From JAJXXT01 sp963764465 (GTDB lineage Bacteria; Pseudomonadota; Alphaproteobacteria; Acetobacterales; Acetobacteraceae), in contig CAVXSO010000003.1 of assembly GCA_963764465.1 (NCBI GenBank), forward strand, positions 1-64,000: DNA of 64,000 nucleotides, given 5' to 3'. Below are positions 54,208 to 62,657 of this stretch, in pieces (the stretch's first letter is position 1; each line of letters opens with the position of its first letter). The translations under genes and the position numbers were made by a program. A model generated the notes under the pieces. That model saw nothing but the letters and a program-made list of their open reading frames with translations, did not search any database and was not told the DNA's origin.

Positions 54208-55068
54208 TCATCGCGCGCCGCGGGGGGCAAACAGGCCCTGCGGACGCAGCAGAAGCACCACCAGCATCACGGTGTAGATGATGAATGAGCCGAATTGCGG
54301 CAGGTAATATTTCCCCGCGACATCCGCGACGCCGAGCAGCACCGCGGCGCAGAGCGGACCCGCGACGCTGGCGCTGCCGCCGACCGCCACGACGATGAGG
54401 AAATAGACCAGGAAGGCGAGGGGGAAGTTGGGATCGAGCCCCAGCACCTCGGCCCCCAGCGCGCCGCCCAACCCCGCCAGCGCGCTGCCGGCAACGAAGC
54501 TCACGGTGAACAGGACGTCGACCTTGATCCCGAGCCCGCGCGCCGTGCGCCGGTCGTCCACGGCGGCCCGCAGCTGGCTGCCGAAGCGCGTGCCCTGGAG
54601 CACCATCTGCAAGGCGAGCGCGATCGCCCCGCACAGCACGATGAGCAGGATGCGATAGACGCCCATGTCCACGCCGGCGACATGCCAGTGTGCGTCGAGC
54701 CACTTGGGCAGGTGCAGGAACTGCCGCGCCGATCCCGCCGTCGCCGTCACCACCGCGACCGAAACGAAAACCAGGCCGATGGTGAACAGCGTCTGGTCCA
54801 GCGGGGACTTGCGGTAGATGCGGATGTAGAGCGCCTTTTCCAGCACCAGGCCGAGCAGCCCCGCCGCCACCGCCGCGGCTGGCAGGGCGGCGAGGAACGG
54901 GACGCCGAAGCGCCCCGTCAGCACCACCGCTGCGTAGCCGCCCGCCATGGCGAGCGTGCCGTGTGCCAGGTTGATGACGTTCATCACCCCGAGCGTCACG
55001 GACAGCCCCACCGCGAGGACGAAGAGCAGCATCCCGTAGGCCACACCGTCGAACAGGATGGACAGCAT
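54208..55068 (-). CDS. livH: Branched-chain amino acid-type ABC permease LivH
   Basis: The protein has 286 residues with about eight membrane helices. Motifs include VNVINLAHG-like (VMNVINLAHGTLAMAGGY), FGSQLRAAVDDRRTARGLGI, and VGGSASVAGPLCAAVLLG at the end, all LivH-type. It lies between the binding-protein gene (55126) and livM and forms the channel with LivM. Confidence 0.92.
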   Translation of the reverse strand: MLSILFDGVAYGMLLFVLAVGLSVTLGVMNVINLAHGTLAMAGGYAAVVLTGRFGVPFLAALPAAAVAAGLLGLVLEKALYIRIYRKSPLDQTLFTIGLVFVSVAVVTATAGSARQFLHLPKWLDAHWHVAGVDMGVYRILLIVLCGAIALALQMVLQGTRFGSQLRAAVDDRRTARGLGIKVDVLFTVSFVAGSALAGLGGALGAEVLGLDPNFPLAFLVYFLIVVAVGGSASVAGPLCAAVLLGVADVAGKYYLPQFGSFIIYTVMLVVLLLRPQGLFAPRGAR

Positions 55069-55125
55069 GGCCCCCCGCGAAATCCCGTCCGGACTGCCGC
55101 TACGTGCCGCCTGCTGTTTCGTCCC

Positions 55126-56286
55126 TTACTTCGCGCCGGGGTCACGCACCATCGGCACTGTCTCGAACTCGACGGCGAAGATGTGGCCGTCGATCTTTTC
55201 GTTCTTGCGGATGTAGATGTTCTGGATCACGTCGCGCGTCTTGGGGTCGATCTCGACCGGCCCGCGCACGGATTCGAACTTCATCCCCTCCATCGCCTTG
55301 ACCAGCGCCGGTCCGTCGCCCTTGCCCTTGGTCGCTTCCAGGGCGCGGTAGATGGCGCGCAGCGAGTCATACGTGAACACCGCCATGAAGTCCGGCCGCT
55401 TGCCGCCGTTCAGCGCCTCGAAATCGGCGACGAATTTCTTGTTCATCGGCGAGTCGTGCGCGGCGGAGTAGGGGCCGGCCGAAATCATGCCCAGCACCAC
55501 GTCGCCCATCTGATCGAGCACCTCGTCGTCCATCACGTCGTGCGTGGAGATGAGCTGGATGCCGGAGCTCTGCAGCCCGCGCTCCACGTACTGCTTGGCG
55601 AAGGCGGCACCCTCGCCGGCGGGGAGGAAGATGAAGATGGCGGAGGGCTTGTCGTTCTTCGCGCGGTCCAGGAACGGGGCGAAGTCCGGGTTCACCACCG
55701 GCACGCGGATCTTTTCCAGCACCTTGCCGCCGCCCTCGGTGAAGGACTTGGTGAAGTATTCCTCCGCGTCATAGCCCGGCGCGTAGTCGCTCACGATGGT
55801 GACGGCGGTCTTAATGCCGTGCTTCGCCGCCCACTGGCCCATGACGAAGGAGGATTGCGGCACGGTCTGGCCGACACGCACGGCGTAGGGCGACTTGGTA
55901 ACGGAGATGGAGGCGGCGGAACCCACCAGCAGCATCGGCACCTTTGCCTGGGCGGAGATCGGGGCCACCGCCAGCGCCTGGGGCGTGATGCCGAAGCCCA
56001 CCATGGCGCCGATATGGTCCTGCACCACCAGTTCCTGTGCGATGCGTCGCGAGTTGGCCGGGCTCGATGCGTCGTCGCGCAGGATGATCTCCACCTTCCG
56101 CCCCGCGACCATGTCGCCGTGGTCCTTCAGGAACAGCTTGGCGGCGTCGTTCGCCTGCACCCCGGTGGACTGGAAGGGACCCGTCATCGGCAGGATCAGG
56201 CCGATCTTGAATGGCTCCTGCGCCCGCGCAGAAACGGCTGCCAGCGCGAAGAGCGCTCCCGCCGCCAGACTTGCCCAGCCCCGCAT
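55126..56286 (-). CDS. Periplasmic binding protein of the Liv-type importer
   Basis: The protein has 386 residues from MRGWASLAAGALFALA; GGGGAGGGA lies before the ATG. It has a Sec signal peptide (cleavage near ARA-QE, residue 23) and then a type I periplasmic binding fold (FKIGLILPMTGPFQSTGVQ; VPMLLVGSAASISVT; DFMAVFTYDSLRAI). First gene of the importer unit. The ligand is unknown; the convergent tcuAB genes make a tri- or dicarboxylate possible, and amino acids are the family default. Confidence 0.9.
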   Translation of the reverse strand: MRGWASLAAGALFALAAVSARAQEPFKIGLILPMTGPFQSTGVQANDAAKLFLKDHGDMVAGRKVEIILRDDASSPANSRRIAQELVVQDHIGAMVGFGITPQALAVAPISAQAKVPMLLVGSAASISVTKSPYAVRVGQTVPQSSFVMGQWAAKHGIKTAVTIVSDYAPGYDAEEYFTKSFTEGGGKVLEKIRVPVVNPDFAPFLDRAKNDKPSAIFIFLPAGEGAAFAKQYVERGLQSSGIQLISTHDVMDDEVLDQMGDVVLGMISAGPYSAAHDSPMNKKFVADFEALNGGKRPDFMAVFTYDSLRAIYRALEATKGKGDGPALVKAMEGMKFESVRGPVEIDPKTRDVIQNIYIRKNEKIDGHIFAVEFETVPMVRDPGAK

Positions 56287-56458
56287 TCGTCCCTCCCCGG
56301 TTTCTTGATGAATGACCAATTCATGCCAGCCTTGCGGGAGCCGATCAATCGGATGTTTCGCGCACCGTGATCGCCCGCCACCAAAGCGAATGGCCGGACG
56401 CCTCCGCCCGGGGAGCGCGTTGCCGCGGGAAGCCGCGTGTCCGGGCCCGTCGCGCGCC

Positions 56459-56761
56459 TCACCGCACGAGAGAATTCCTGTGCTCGGCCAGCGACTGCTT
56501 GATTTCGGCGCATAGGGCGGCATTCCGGCTCGGGTAGGTAACCTCGTGAATGGAGACCGCCGTGGCTTCGATCAGGCAGAGGGCGAGATCGCGCATCCGT
56601 CGCCACTCCGCCAGGCGCCGGGCGGGGAAGCTGAAGCTTGCCATCGTTCCGTCGCCAAACCTTGGAACGATCGCAGGCTCCCTGTCCCTGAAGTGACGGC
56701 GCGCACGGGGCGCGGCATTACCGAGCCCATAGAGTCGCCAGGGCAGGATCAGGTCAGCCAT
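56459..56761 (-). CDS. Hypothetical protein of 100 residues
   Basis: I chose the start MADLILPWRLYGLG because a GGAACG site precedes it; the open frame extends to 56962. The product has a helical C-terminal half (MRDLALCLIEATAVSIHEV and ALCAEIKQSLAEHRNSLV) and no signal or membrane segment. I do not recognise a family. It lies at the start of a 1.8-kb lower-GC patch next to tRNA-Arg. It may be an accessory gene. Confidence 0.45.
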   Translation of the reverse strand: MADLILPWRLYGLGNAAPRARRHFRDREPAIVPRFGDGTMASFSFPARRLAEWRRMRDLALCLIEATAVSIHEVTYPSRNAALCAEIKQSLAEHRNSLVR

Positions 56762-56910
56762 GCACGTTCCGCTAAATGTAGAAAACCGGGTGAACGGGTC
56801 GAGGAAACAGGCGATCACCATATGGTGACCATCTGGAAGTCGTTCGTCCGGCTGACATGCCGCCCAATATGCTATTCCCGGGGCGGATTCTCGATCGTAT
56901 GGCGGCGTGC

Positions 56911-57585
56911 TCAAGGCCGAGAATGCGGGATCAACCTCCAAATCCGGGTTATCGCAGCGCATAAAATTTCCGGGGTAAGAGACATAAAATTTCCGGGGTA
57001 AGAGAGAGGTGGAAGACCGAAACGAGAGATCGCGGCGACCGATACCCTCAGGACATCCCCGTCGTGCACGACGTGCTTGCCTTGCCCGGCCTTGCTGGCA
57101 CGGAACTGCGCGAGATTACTCGGCGTTCGCAAGGTGAGGTTCGGCAGCAACGCCTCCATGGTAACCCCGCCGACCGCCAAAACGTTGCCTGGGCCTATGC
57201 TGCGAACGTAGAGGGACGCCAGGAGGCGCGGCGGCACTCTGATCGTTGCCGCAAACGTCGTCGGCCAACTTCCGTGCGGGCGATAGGAAAGGGTGATAGG
57301 CGCGGACGCGTAGGGATCGATCCCGACGTCGGTGGACAGCTGGTGGAATGCCTGAGGTCGTTGTCCGTTCGCGATGAGTTGGTTGAGATCGAGTTCTCCC
57401 AGATCCTTCGGCTGTTGCGGTCTTTGCGACTGCTATATGATTTGGAATATGGTCAATAGCACGGTTCCGACGAATAAAACCGCGAACAGCGTCACCAGAA
57501 TGGCGCGCTTCAATCGTGTTCTGATACTTCCATCGGTCAGGTAGAAATAGAAAATTGCGACGACCAGTCCGCGTGCAGCTCCCAT
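56911..57585 (-). pseudogene. Membrane-anchored protein gene interrupted by an in-frame TAG
   Basis: Starting at the ATG at 57585, a 50-residue segment with a strong membrane helix (RAILVTLFAVLFVGTVLLTIF) ends at TAG (57435-57433). The same frame then stays open to 56911 with a soluble-looking domain (QPKDLGELDLNQLIANGQRP; PITLSYRPHGSWPTTFAAT; PPRLLASLYVRSIGPGNVLA). The whole would be about 224 residues, an N-terminally anchored protein. Either the TAG is a nonsense mutation or the 50-residue part is a stand-alone peptide. The 3' end carries the 23-base tandem repeat. Family not recognised. Confidence 0.5.
56960..57005. repeat. Perfect 23-bp tandem direct repeat, two copies
   Basis: The unit begins CATAAAATTTCCGGGGTAAG and ends AGA; copy 1 is 56960-56982 and copy 2 is 56983-57005, identical and adjacent. 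It lies at the 3' end of the interrupted membrane-protein frame. It may come from replication slippage or be the trace of a mobile element; no transposase is near. Confidence 0.85.
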
Positions 57586-57627
57586 TGCTGGAAATCCGGC
57601 AAGTAATTAAATTGGGAAATATAGATA

Positions 57628-57822
57628 TCACCGAGATATTAACAGCAATGGCTGAATGAATCCGAATATTAGACCGACAAGTGCGCAGAGTACAAGTGTC
57701 TCCCTGTCGCGCCCCCGAAACACGGTCCTGAAGATCGGCAGATCCAGAAGCGTGACCGGCGCCGCAATTATGCCGCCAACGAACGGAGCAAAGAGAAATC
57801 CAGCAATATAATCATCAATCAC
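57628..57822 (-). CDS. Small hypothetical membrane protein (64 residues)
   Basis: GTG start at 57822. The product begins IDDYIAGFLFAPFVGGII and has two hydrophobic helices (about 5-25 and 43-62) joined by a basic loop with FRTVFRGRDRETL. I do not recognise a family. It precedes the interrupted gene by 42 bases on the same strand. AT-rich codons differ from the neighbourhood, which suggests transfer. Confidence 0.5.
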   Translation of the reverse strand: MIDDYIAGFLFAPFVGGIIAAPVTLLDLPIFRTVFRGRDRETLVLCALVGLIFGFIQPLLLISR

Positions 57823-57861
57823 AGAGCGTATCGAATGACCTACCGGCGGGGACGTGAGGGG

Positions 57862-57984
57862 CTATAGCGCCCAGCCGATCCAGCCGGCCACCGGCGTCAG
57901 CAGGACGGCCCAGCCCATTCGGCTGTTGAACGCAGGGGACACGATTGGAGACGGGATACCCGTGCTTCTCGGCTGATCCGTCAT
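57862..57984 (-). CDS. 40-residue putative membrane peptide
   Basis: ATG at 57984 with GAAGGA about 5 bases upstream. The product begins MTDQPRSTGIPSPIV and ends with a hydrophobic Trp-rich helix (MGWAVLLTPVAGWIGWAL). The ribosome site is good for such a short frame, but there is no homology evidence. It is in line with the other small genes of this patch. Confidence 0.4.
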   Translation of the reverse strand: MTDQPRSTGIPSPIVSPAFNSRMGWAVLLTPVAGWIGWAL

Positions 57985-58131
57985 GACGTCCTTCGGCGGC
58001 GAGCCAACGTCGCGATTATGCGACGACACCAGTCCCGCAAGTCAAACGAAGGCTCAGGGTCGGTCAGGTCGCTGCCGACATGCAGCCGGACGGGCCAGCC
58101 GTCCCCGCGCCTTTTCGATGAATGCGTAAAA

Positions 58132-58208
58132 TGGCGCGCCCGGAAGGACTCGAACCTCCAACCCCCAGATTCGTAGTCTGGTGCTCTATCCAATTGAGCT
58201 ACGGGCGC
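58132..58208 (-). tRNA. tRNA-Arg (anticodon ACG)
   Basis: A full cloverleaf reads on the minus strand. The acceptor GCGCCCG pairs with CGGGCGC, the D-arm is present (TAGCTCAATTGGATAGAGC), and the anticodon stem CCAGA/TCTGG encloses the loop CTACGAA with anticodon ACG. The T-arm has GGTTCGAGTCC, the discriminator base is G, and CCA is encoded. The A at position 34 should be edited to inosine by TadA. The 3' end faces the low-GC patch at 56.4-58.1 kb, as expected for a tRNA integration site, although no integrase remains. Confidence 0.97.
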
Positions 58209-58250
58209 CGCGCGGGAGGGTCTTAGACGAAGCGATCCCAGGCAGCAAGA

Positions 58251-59360
58251 TCAGGCGGTGAGCTTGTCCAGTTGCCGCACCACCGCCTCGCCCATTACCT
58301 GCGTGCCCACCTTCGCGCAGCCTGGTGCCATCACGTCCGCGGTGCGCAGGCCGCTCGCCAGCACGTTGACGCAGGCGCGCTCGATCAGCGCCGCGTCTTC
58401 CTCCATGTCCAGCGAGTAGCGCAGGAGCATCGCGAAGCTCAGCATCTGCGCCATGGGATTGGCGATGCCCTTGCCCGCGATGTCCGGCGCGCTGCCGTGG
58501 ATCGGCTCGTAGAGCGCGTGGCGCCTGCCGTCCGCGCCGATCGCGCCCAATGTCGCGGAGGGCAGCATGCCGAGGCTGCCGGTCAGCATCGAGGCGAGGT
58601 CCGAAAGCAGGTCGCCGAACAGGTTGGACGTCACGATCACGTCGAACTGGCGCGGGTTGCGCACCAGCTGCATGGCACAATTGTCGGCGTACATGTGCGA
58701 GAGCGCAACGTCCGGATACTCGGCCGCCAGCGCCGTCACGGTCTGGCGCCACAGCAGGCCGCTTTCCATCACGTTGGCCTTCTCGACGGAGCAGAGGCGC
58801 TTCTGCCGCTTGCCCGCGAGCTCGAAGGCGACGCGCGCCACACGCTCGATCTCGGGCGTGGTGTAGACCTCGGTGTTGATGCCCCGCTTGGTGCCGTCCG
58901 GCAGCGTCTCGACGCCGCGCGGCTCGCCGAAATAGATGCCGCCGGTGCTCTCGCGCACGATCATGAGGTCGAGCCCGCGCACCACGTCCGGCTTCAGCGT
59001 GCTCGCGTCCACCAGCGGATCGAGCACGGTTGCCGGGCGCAGGTTGGCAAAGAGGCCGAGGTCCTTGCGCAGCCGCAGGATGGCGATCTCCGGCCGGCGG
59101 TCGAAGCCGAGCGTGTCCCATTTCGGTCCGCCGACGGAGCCGAACAGCACCGCGTCCGCTTCCCTGGCGAGGCGGATCGTCTCGTCGGTGATCGGCACGC
59201 CGCGCGCGTCGATCGCGGCCCCGCCCACCAGGTCCTCGACGATGGTGAAGCGGGCGCGCTCGCGCTTGTGCATCCAGGAGACGACGCGACCGACCTCGTG
59301 CATCACCTCGGGACCCACGCCGTCGCCGGGCAGGACGAGCAGCTTGCGGTTGGGGATCAC
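58251..59360 (-). CDS. leuB: 3-isopropylmalate dehydrogenase
   Basis: The protein has 369 residues with a GTG start at 59360 overlapping the leuD stop (GTGA). The N-terminus is LLVLPGDGVGPEV. Substrate binding is seen in LRKDLGLFANLRPATV and the IVRESTGGIYFGEPRG loop, metal-binding Asp in DLLSDLASMLTGSLGMLPSA, and NAD binding in EPIHGSAPDIAGKGIANPM. It oxidises and decarboxylates 3-isopropylmalate in leucine synthesis, using NAD. Last gene of leuCDB, 43 bases before tRNA-Arg on the same strand. Confidence 0.96.
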   Translation of the reverse strand: MIPNRKLLVLPGDGVGPEVMHEVGRVVSWMHKRERARFTIVEDLVGGAAIDARGVPITDETIRLAREADAVLFGSVGGPKWDTLGFDRRPEIAILRLRKDLGLFANLRPATVLDPLVDASTLKPDVVRGLDLMIVRESTGGIYFGEPRGVETLPDGTKRGINTEVYTTPEIERVARVAFELAGKRQKRLCSVEKANVMESGLLWRQTVTALAAEYPDVALSHMYADNCAMQLVRNPRQFDVIVTSNLFGDLLSDLASMLTGSLGMLPSATLGAIGADGRRHALYEPIHGSAPDIAGKGIANPMAQMLSFAMLLRYSLDMEEDAALIERACVNVLASGLRTADVMAPGCAKVGTQVMGEAVVRQLDKLTA

Positions 59361-59983
59361 GCGCGAACCTCCACGGCGGGGATGAAGCCGCGCTCGCGCC
59401 CGACCTTCGCCTCGTAGGCGTCGATCGAGCCCGCGTGCTGCAGCGTCTGGCCGATATCGTCGAGCCCCTCGAGCAGCAGCTTCTTGCGGAACGGATCGAT
59501 GTCGAAATGGATGCGCTCGCCGTTCGGCCGCACCACCTCCTGTGCCGCGAGGTCGATGGTGATGCGGGAGTTGGCACCCAGCTTCGCGTCCTCCATCAGC
59601 TGGTCGATCACCGCGCGCGGCAGGCGGATGGGCAGGATCCCGTTCTTGAAGCAGTTGTTGTGAAAGATGTCGGCGAAATCCGGCGCGATGACGCAGCTTA
59701 TGCCGAAATCCAGCAGCGCCCAGGGCGCGTGCTCGCGCGAGGAGCCGCAGCCGAAATTCTCGTGCGCGATCAGGATCTGCGCGCCGCGGTATGGCGCCTG
59801 GTTGAGCACGAATTCCGGCCGCTCCTTGCCCTCCGCGTCGTAGCGCAGCGTGTCGAACAGGTGCACGCCGAGCCCGCTGCGCTCGATGGTCTTGAGGAAG
59901 CGGGCAGGGATGATCTTGTCGGTGTCCACGTTCGCCATCGGCAACGGTGCCGCGACCGCGGTGAGGGTGGTGAAGGGCTTCAT
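59357..59983 (-). CDS. leuD: 3-isopropylmalate dehydratase small subunit
   Basis: The protein has 208 residues from MKPFTTLTAVAAPLPM. Signatures are NVDTDKIIPARFLKTI and the swivelling-domain loop ENFGCGSSREHAPWAL, followed by APDFADIFHNNCFKNGILPI. It forms the isomerase with LeuC (2- to 3-isopropylmalate). Its ATG overlaps the leuC stop (ATGA), and its stop overlaps the leuB start, so the three genes are coupled. Confidence 0.97.
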   Translation of the reverse strand: MKPFTTLTAVAAPLPMANVDTDKIIPARFLKTIERSGLGVHLFDTLRYDAEGKERPEFVLNQAPYRGAQILIAHENFGCGSSREHAPWALLDFGISCVIAPDFADIFHNNCFKNGILPIRLPRAVIDQLMEDAKLGANSRITIDLAAQEVVRPNGERIHFDIDPFRKKLLLEGLDDIGQTLQHAGSIDAYEAKVGRERGFIPAVEVRA

Positions 59984-61383
59984 CGTGCCAACTCCCGAAC
60001 ATCCGCGAGCCGTCCCGTAACGGCGGCGGCCGCCGCCATCGCCGGCGAGAGGAGATGCGTCCGCCCGCCCGGTCCCTGGCGGCCCTCGAAGTTGCGGTTG
60101 GACGTGCTGGCGCAGCGCTGGCCCTCGGTCAGCTTGTCGGGGTTCATGCCGAGGCACATCGAGCAGCCGGCCTCGCGCCACTCGAACCCGGCCTCGATCA
60201 GCACGCGGTCCAGCCCCTCCGCCTCCGCCTGGCGCTTCACGATGCCGGATCCGGGCACCACCAGCGCCCGCACGCCGGGGGCAACCTTGCGTCCGCGCGC
60301 GACGTCGGCCGCGGCCCGCACGTCCTCGATGCGTCCATTGGTGCAACTGCCGATGAACACGACGTCGATCGGCACCTCGGTGAGCTTCTGCCCGGGCTTC
60401 AGCGCCATGTATTCAAGCATGCGCTCCATCTGCGCGCGCTTGGCCGCGTCGGCCACGCCTGCCGGGTCCGGCACCGTGCCGGTGATCGGCGCCACCGCCT
60501 CGGGGCTGGTGCCCCAGGTGACCATCGGCACGATGCTCGCGGCGTCGATCTCGACCACGGTGTCGTAATGCGCGCCGGGGTCGGAGGGCAGGGTCTTCCA
60601 CCAGGCGATGGCGCGCTCCAGCGCCTCGCCCTTCGGCGCCATCGGCTTGCCGCGGACGTACTCGAACGTGGTCTCGTCCGGCGCGATCATGCCCGCGCGC
60701 GCGCCGGCCTCGATCGACATGTTGCAGACCGTCATGCGCCCGGCCATGTCGAGCGCGCGGATGGCGGAGCCGGTGTACTCGATCACGTGCCCGGTGCCCC
60801 CGGCGGTGCCGATCCTGCCGATGATGGCAAGCACGATGTCCTTGGCCGAGCAGCCTTGGGGCAGCGCGCCCTCGACAGCGACCTTCATGTTCCGGGCCGG
60901 CTTCTGCAGCAGCGTCTGGGTGGCGAGCACGTGCTCCACTTCCGACGTGCCGATGCCGAAGGCGAGCGAGCCCATCGCGCCGTGCGTGGAGGTGTGGGAG
61001 TCGCCGCAGACGATGGTCATGCCCGGCAGGGAGATGCCCTGCTCCGGGCCGATGATGTGGACGATGCCCTGCCGATCGTCGAGCAGCGGGATGTAGGGCA
61101 CGCCGAAGGCCGCGACGTTGCGCTCCAGCGTCTCCACCTGCAGGCGCGAATCCGCTTCCTGGATGCCGGCCTTGCGGTCGGTGGTCGGGACATTGTGGTC
61201 CACCACCGCGATGGTGGCGCCCGGCCGGCGCACCCGGCGTCCCGCCGTGCGCAGTCCCTCGAAGGCCTGCGGCGAGGTCACCTCATGGACGAGGTGGCGG
61301 TCGATGTAGAGCACGCAGGTGCCGTCCGGCAGGCGCTCGACCACATGCGCGTCCCAGACTTTGTCGAAAAGAGTCTTGGCCAT
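59980..61383 (-). CDS. leuC: 3-isopropylmalate dehydratase large subunit
   Basis: The protein has 467 residues from MAKTLFDKVWDAHVVE. It is an aconitase-family protein; the 4Fe-4S Cys are in FIGSCTNGRIEDVRAAA and AGCSMCLGMNPDKL. Other motifs are VCGDSHTSTHGAMGSLAFGIGTSEVEHVLATQ and AFEGLRTAGRRVRRP. First gene of the leuCDB unit; it follows rplS on the same strand with a hairpin cluster between them, so it may have its own promoter or be read through from the ribosomal operon. Confidence 0.97.
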   Translation of the reverse strand: MAKTLFDKVWDAHVVERLPDGTCVLYIDRHLVHEVTSPQAFEGLRTAGRRVRRPGATIAVVDHNVPTTDRKAGIQEADSRLQVETLERNVAAFGVPYIPLLDDRQGIVHIIGPEQGISLPGMTIVCGDSHTSTHGAMGSLAFGIGTSEVEHVLATQTLLQKPARNMKVAVEGALPQGCSAKDIVLAIIGRIGTAGGTGHVIEYTGSAIRALDMAGRMTVCNMSIEAGARAGMIAPDETTFEYVRGKPMAPKGEALERAIAWWKTLPSDPGAHYDTVVEIDAASIVPMVTWGTSPEAVAPITGTVPDPAGVADAAKRAQMERMLEYMALKPGQKLTEVPIDVVFIGSCTNGRIEDVRAAADVARGRKVAPGVRALVVPGSGIVKRQAEAEGLDRVLIEAGFEWREAGCSMCLGMNPDKLTEGQRCASTSNRNFEGRQGPGGRTHLLSPAMAAAAAVTGRLADVRELAR

Positions 61384-61400
61384 GTTTCCCCCAGAAGGCC

Positions 61401-61501
61401 AGGGGCTCCGCCCCTGCACCCCGCTGGGGCCCCCGGCCCCAGACCCCCATCATGGGTTCCAAGGGCCTGAGGCCCTTGGCGGGTCCAGGGCAGAACCCTG
61501 G
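61401..61501. repeat. Cluster of four GC-rich hairpins (REP-like intergenic element)
   Basis: In about 100 bases there are four perfect inverted repeats: AGGGGC/GCCCCT (61401-61406, 61410-61415), CTGGGGCC/GGCCCCAG (61424-61431, 61435-61442), AAGGGCC/GGCCCTT (61461-61467, 61471-61477) and CCAGGG/CCCTGG (61485-61490, 61496-61501). From memory, similar strings recur between genes in Acetobacteraceae genomes. The cluster fills the rplS-leuC gap and may act as a transcript stabiliser or attenuator. Confidence 0.75.
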
Positions 61502-61506
61502 CCTTG

Positions 61507-61881
61507 TTACTCTGCCTCGTTGTCGCGCGCGCGCTCGGCGATACGCGCCGACTTGCCGCGCCGGTCGCGCAGGTAATAGAGCTTCGCGCGGCGCACATCG
61601 CCCTGCCGCACCACGGCGATCTCCGCGATCGTCGGCGCATAGAGCGGGAACACGCGCTCCACGCCCTCGCCGTAGCTGATCTTGCGCACCGTGAAGTTGC
61701 TGTTGATGCCCTTGTTCGAGCGCGCGATGCACACGCCCTCGAAAGCCTGGGTGCGGGTGCGTTCGCCCTCGATCACGCGCACCGCGACACGCAGCGTGTC
61801 GCCCGGGCGGAAGCGCGGCACCGGCCGCTCCGCCGTCAGCTTCGCGATCTGTTCGGCCTCAAGGGTCTGGATCATGTTCAT
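61507..61881 (-). CDS. rplS: 50S ribosomal protein L19
   Basis: The protein has 124 residues from MNMIQTLEAEQIAKLT. It matches L19: FRPGDTLRVAVRVIEGERTRTQAFEGVCI, NFTVRKISYGEGVERVFPLYAP and RRAKLYYLRDRRGKSARI. It binds the large subunit near the 30S interface. It lies after trmD in the usual rpsP-rimM-trmD-rplS order, 56 bases downstream. Confidence 0.98.
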   Translation of the reverse strand: MNMIQTLEAEQIAKLTAERPVPRFRPGDTLRVAVRVIEGERTRTQAFEGVCIARSNKGINSNFTVRKISYGEGVERVFPLYAPTIAEIAVVRQGDVRRAKLYYLRDRRGKSARIAERARDNEAE

Positions 61882-61937
61882 CGGGTCAACTCCTCAAGCG
61901 GGTTCCCTTAAGGCTCCACGTTCGATGTTGCAACGTG

Positions 61938-62657
61938 TCATCGCGCATGCTTGCCGCGCATTTCATCCGCCCGTTCGTCGGCGGGGCGGCTTTCCCAAAG
62001 GTCCGGCCGCCGCTCCCGCGTGGCGCGCGCCGCCTCCTCCCGTCGCCAGGCGGCGATCGCGGCGTGATTGCCGGAAAGCAGCACCGGGGGCACGGCCCGG
62101 CCCTGCCACTCCGCCGGGCGCGTGTAGTGCGGGTATTCCAGCAGGCCGTGGGCGAAGCTTTCCTCCGCGACGCTTTCGGCGGTGATGGCGCCGGGCAGCA
62201 GTCGGATGGTCGCCTCCAGCAGAGCCATCGCCGCCACCTCGCCGCCGGCGAGCACGAAATCGCCGAGCGAGACCTCCTGCATGCCCCGTGCTTCGATCAA
62301 CCGCTGGTCGATGCCCTCGAACCGGCCGCACAGCACCACCACGCCGGGCCCCGCCGCGAGCGCCCGGGCGCTCGCCTGGTCGAAGCGCCGGCCGCGCGGG
62401 GTGAGGCAGATCGTGGGCCTGCCGTCCTCTGTTCCCGCCAGTGCCGCATCCGCAACGTCCGGCCGCAGCACCATGCCGGCGCCGCCACCGAACGGCGTGT
62501 CGTCCACGTTGCGGTGCGGGCCGAGGCCGAAATCGCGCAGGTTGCGGATCTCGAGCGACCACAGGCCGCCCTCCAGCGCCCGGCCGGAGATGGAGATGCC
62601 GAGCGGGCCGGGGAACAGTTCCGGGAACAGGGTCGCGACGGTCGCGCGGAAGGTCAT
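61938..62657 (-). CDS. trmD: tRNA (guanine-37-N1) methyltransferase
   Basis: The protein has 239 residues from MTFRATVATLFPELFP. The trefoil-knot SAM site is visible as VVLCGRFEGIDQRLIEARGMQEVSLGDFVLAGGE, and GGGAGMVLRPD and PVLLSGNHAAIAAWR are also typical. It methylates G37 in tRNAs reading CNN codons and prevents frameshifting. Its ATG overlaps the rimM stop. Confidence 0.97.
   Translation of the reverse strand: MTFRATVATLFPELFPGPLGISISGRALEGGLWSLEIRNLRDFGLGPHRNVDDTPFGGGAGMVLRPDVADAALAGTEDGRPTICLTPRGRRFDQASARALAAGPGVVVLCGRFEGIDQRLIEARGMQEVSLGDFVLAGGEVAAMALLEATIRLLPGAITAESVAEESFAHGLLEYPHYTRPAEWQGRAVPPVLLSGNHAAIAAWRREEAARATRERRPDLWESRPADERADEMRGKHAR

Noticed and set aside
57981..58193. Open frame of 70 codons running from tRNA-Arg into the low-GC patch
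   Set aside because: Its start is inside the tRNA gene and no start codon exists after it, although its stop overlaps the 40-residue peptide start.
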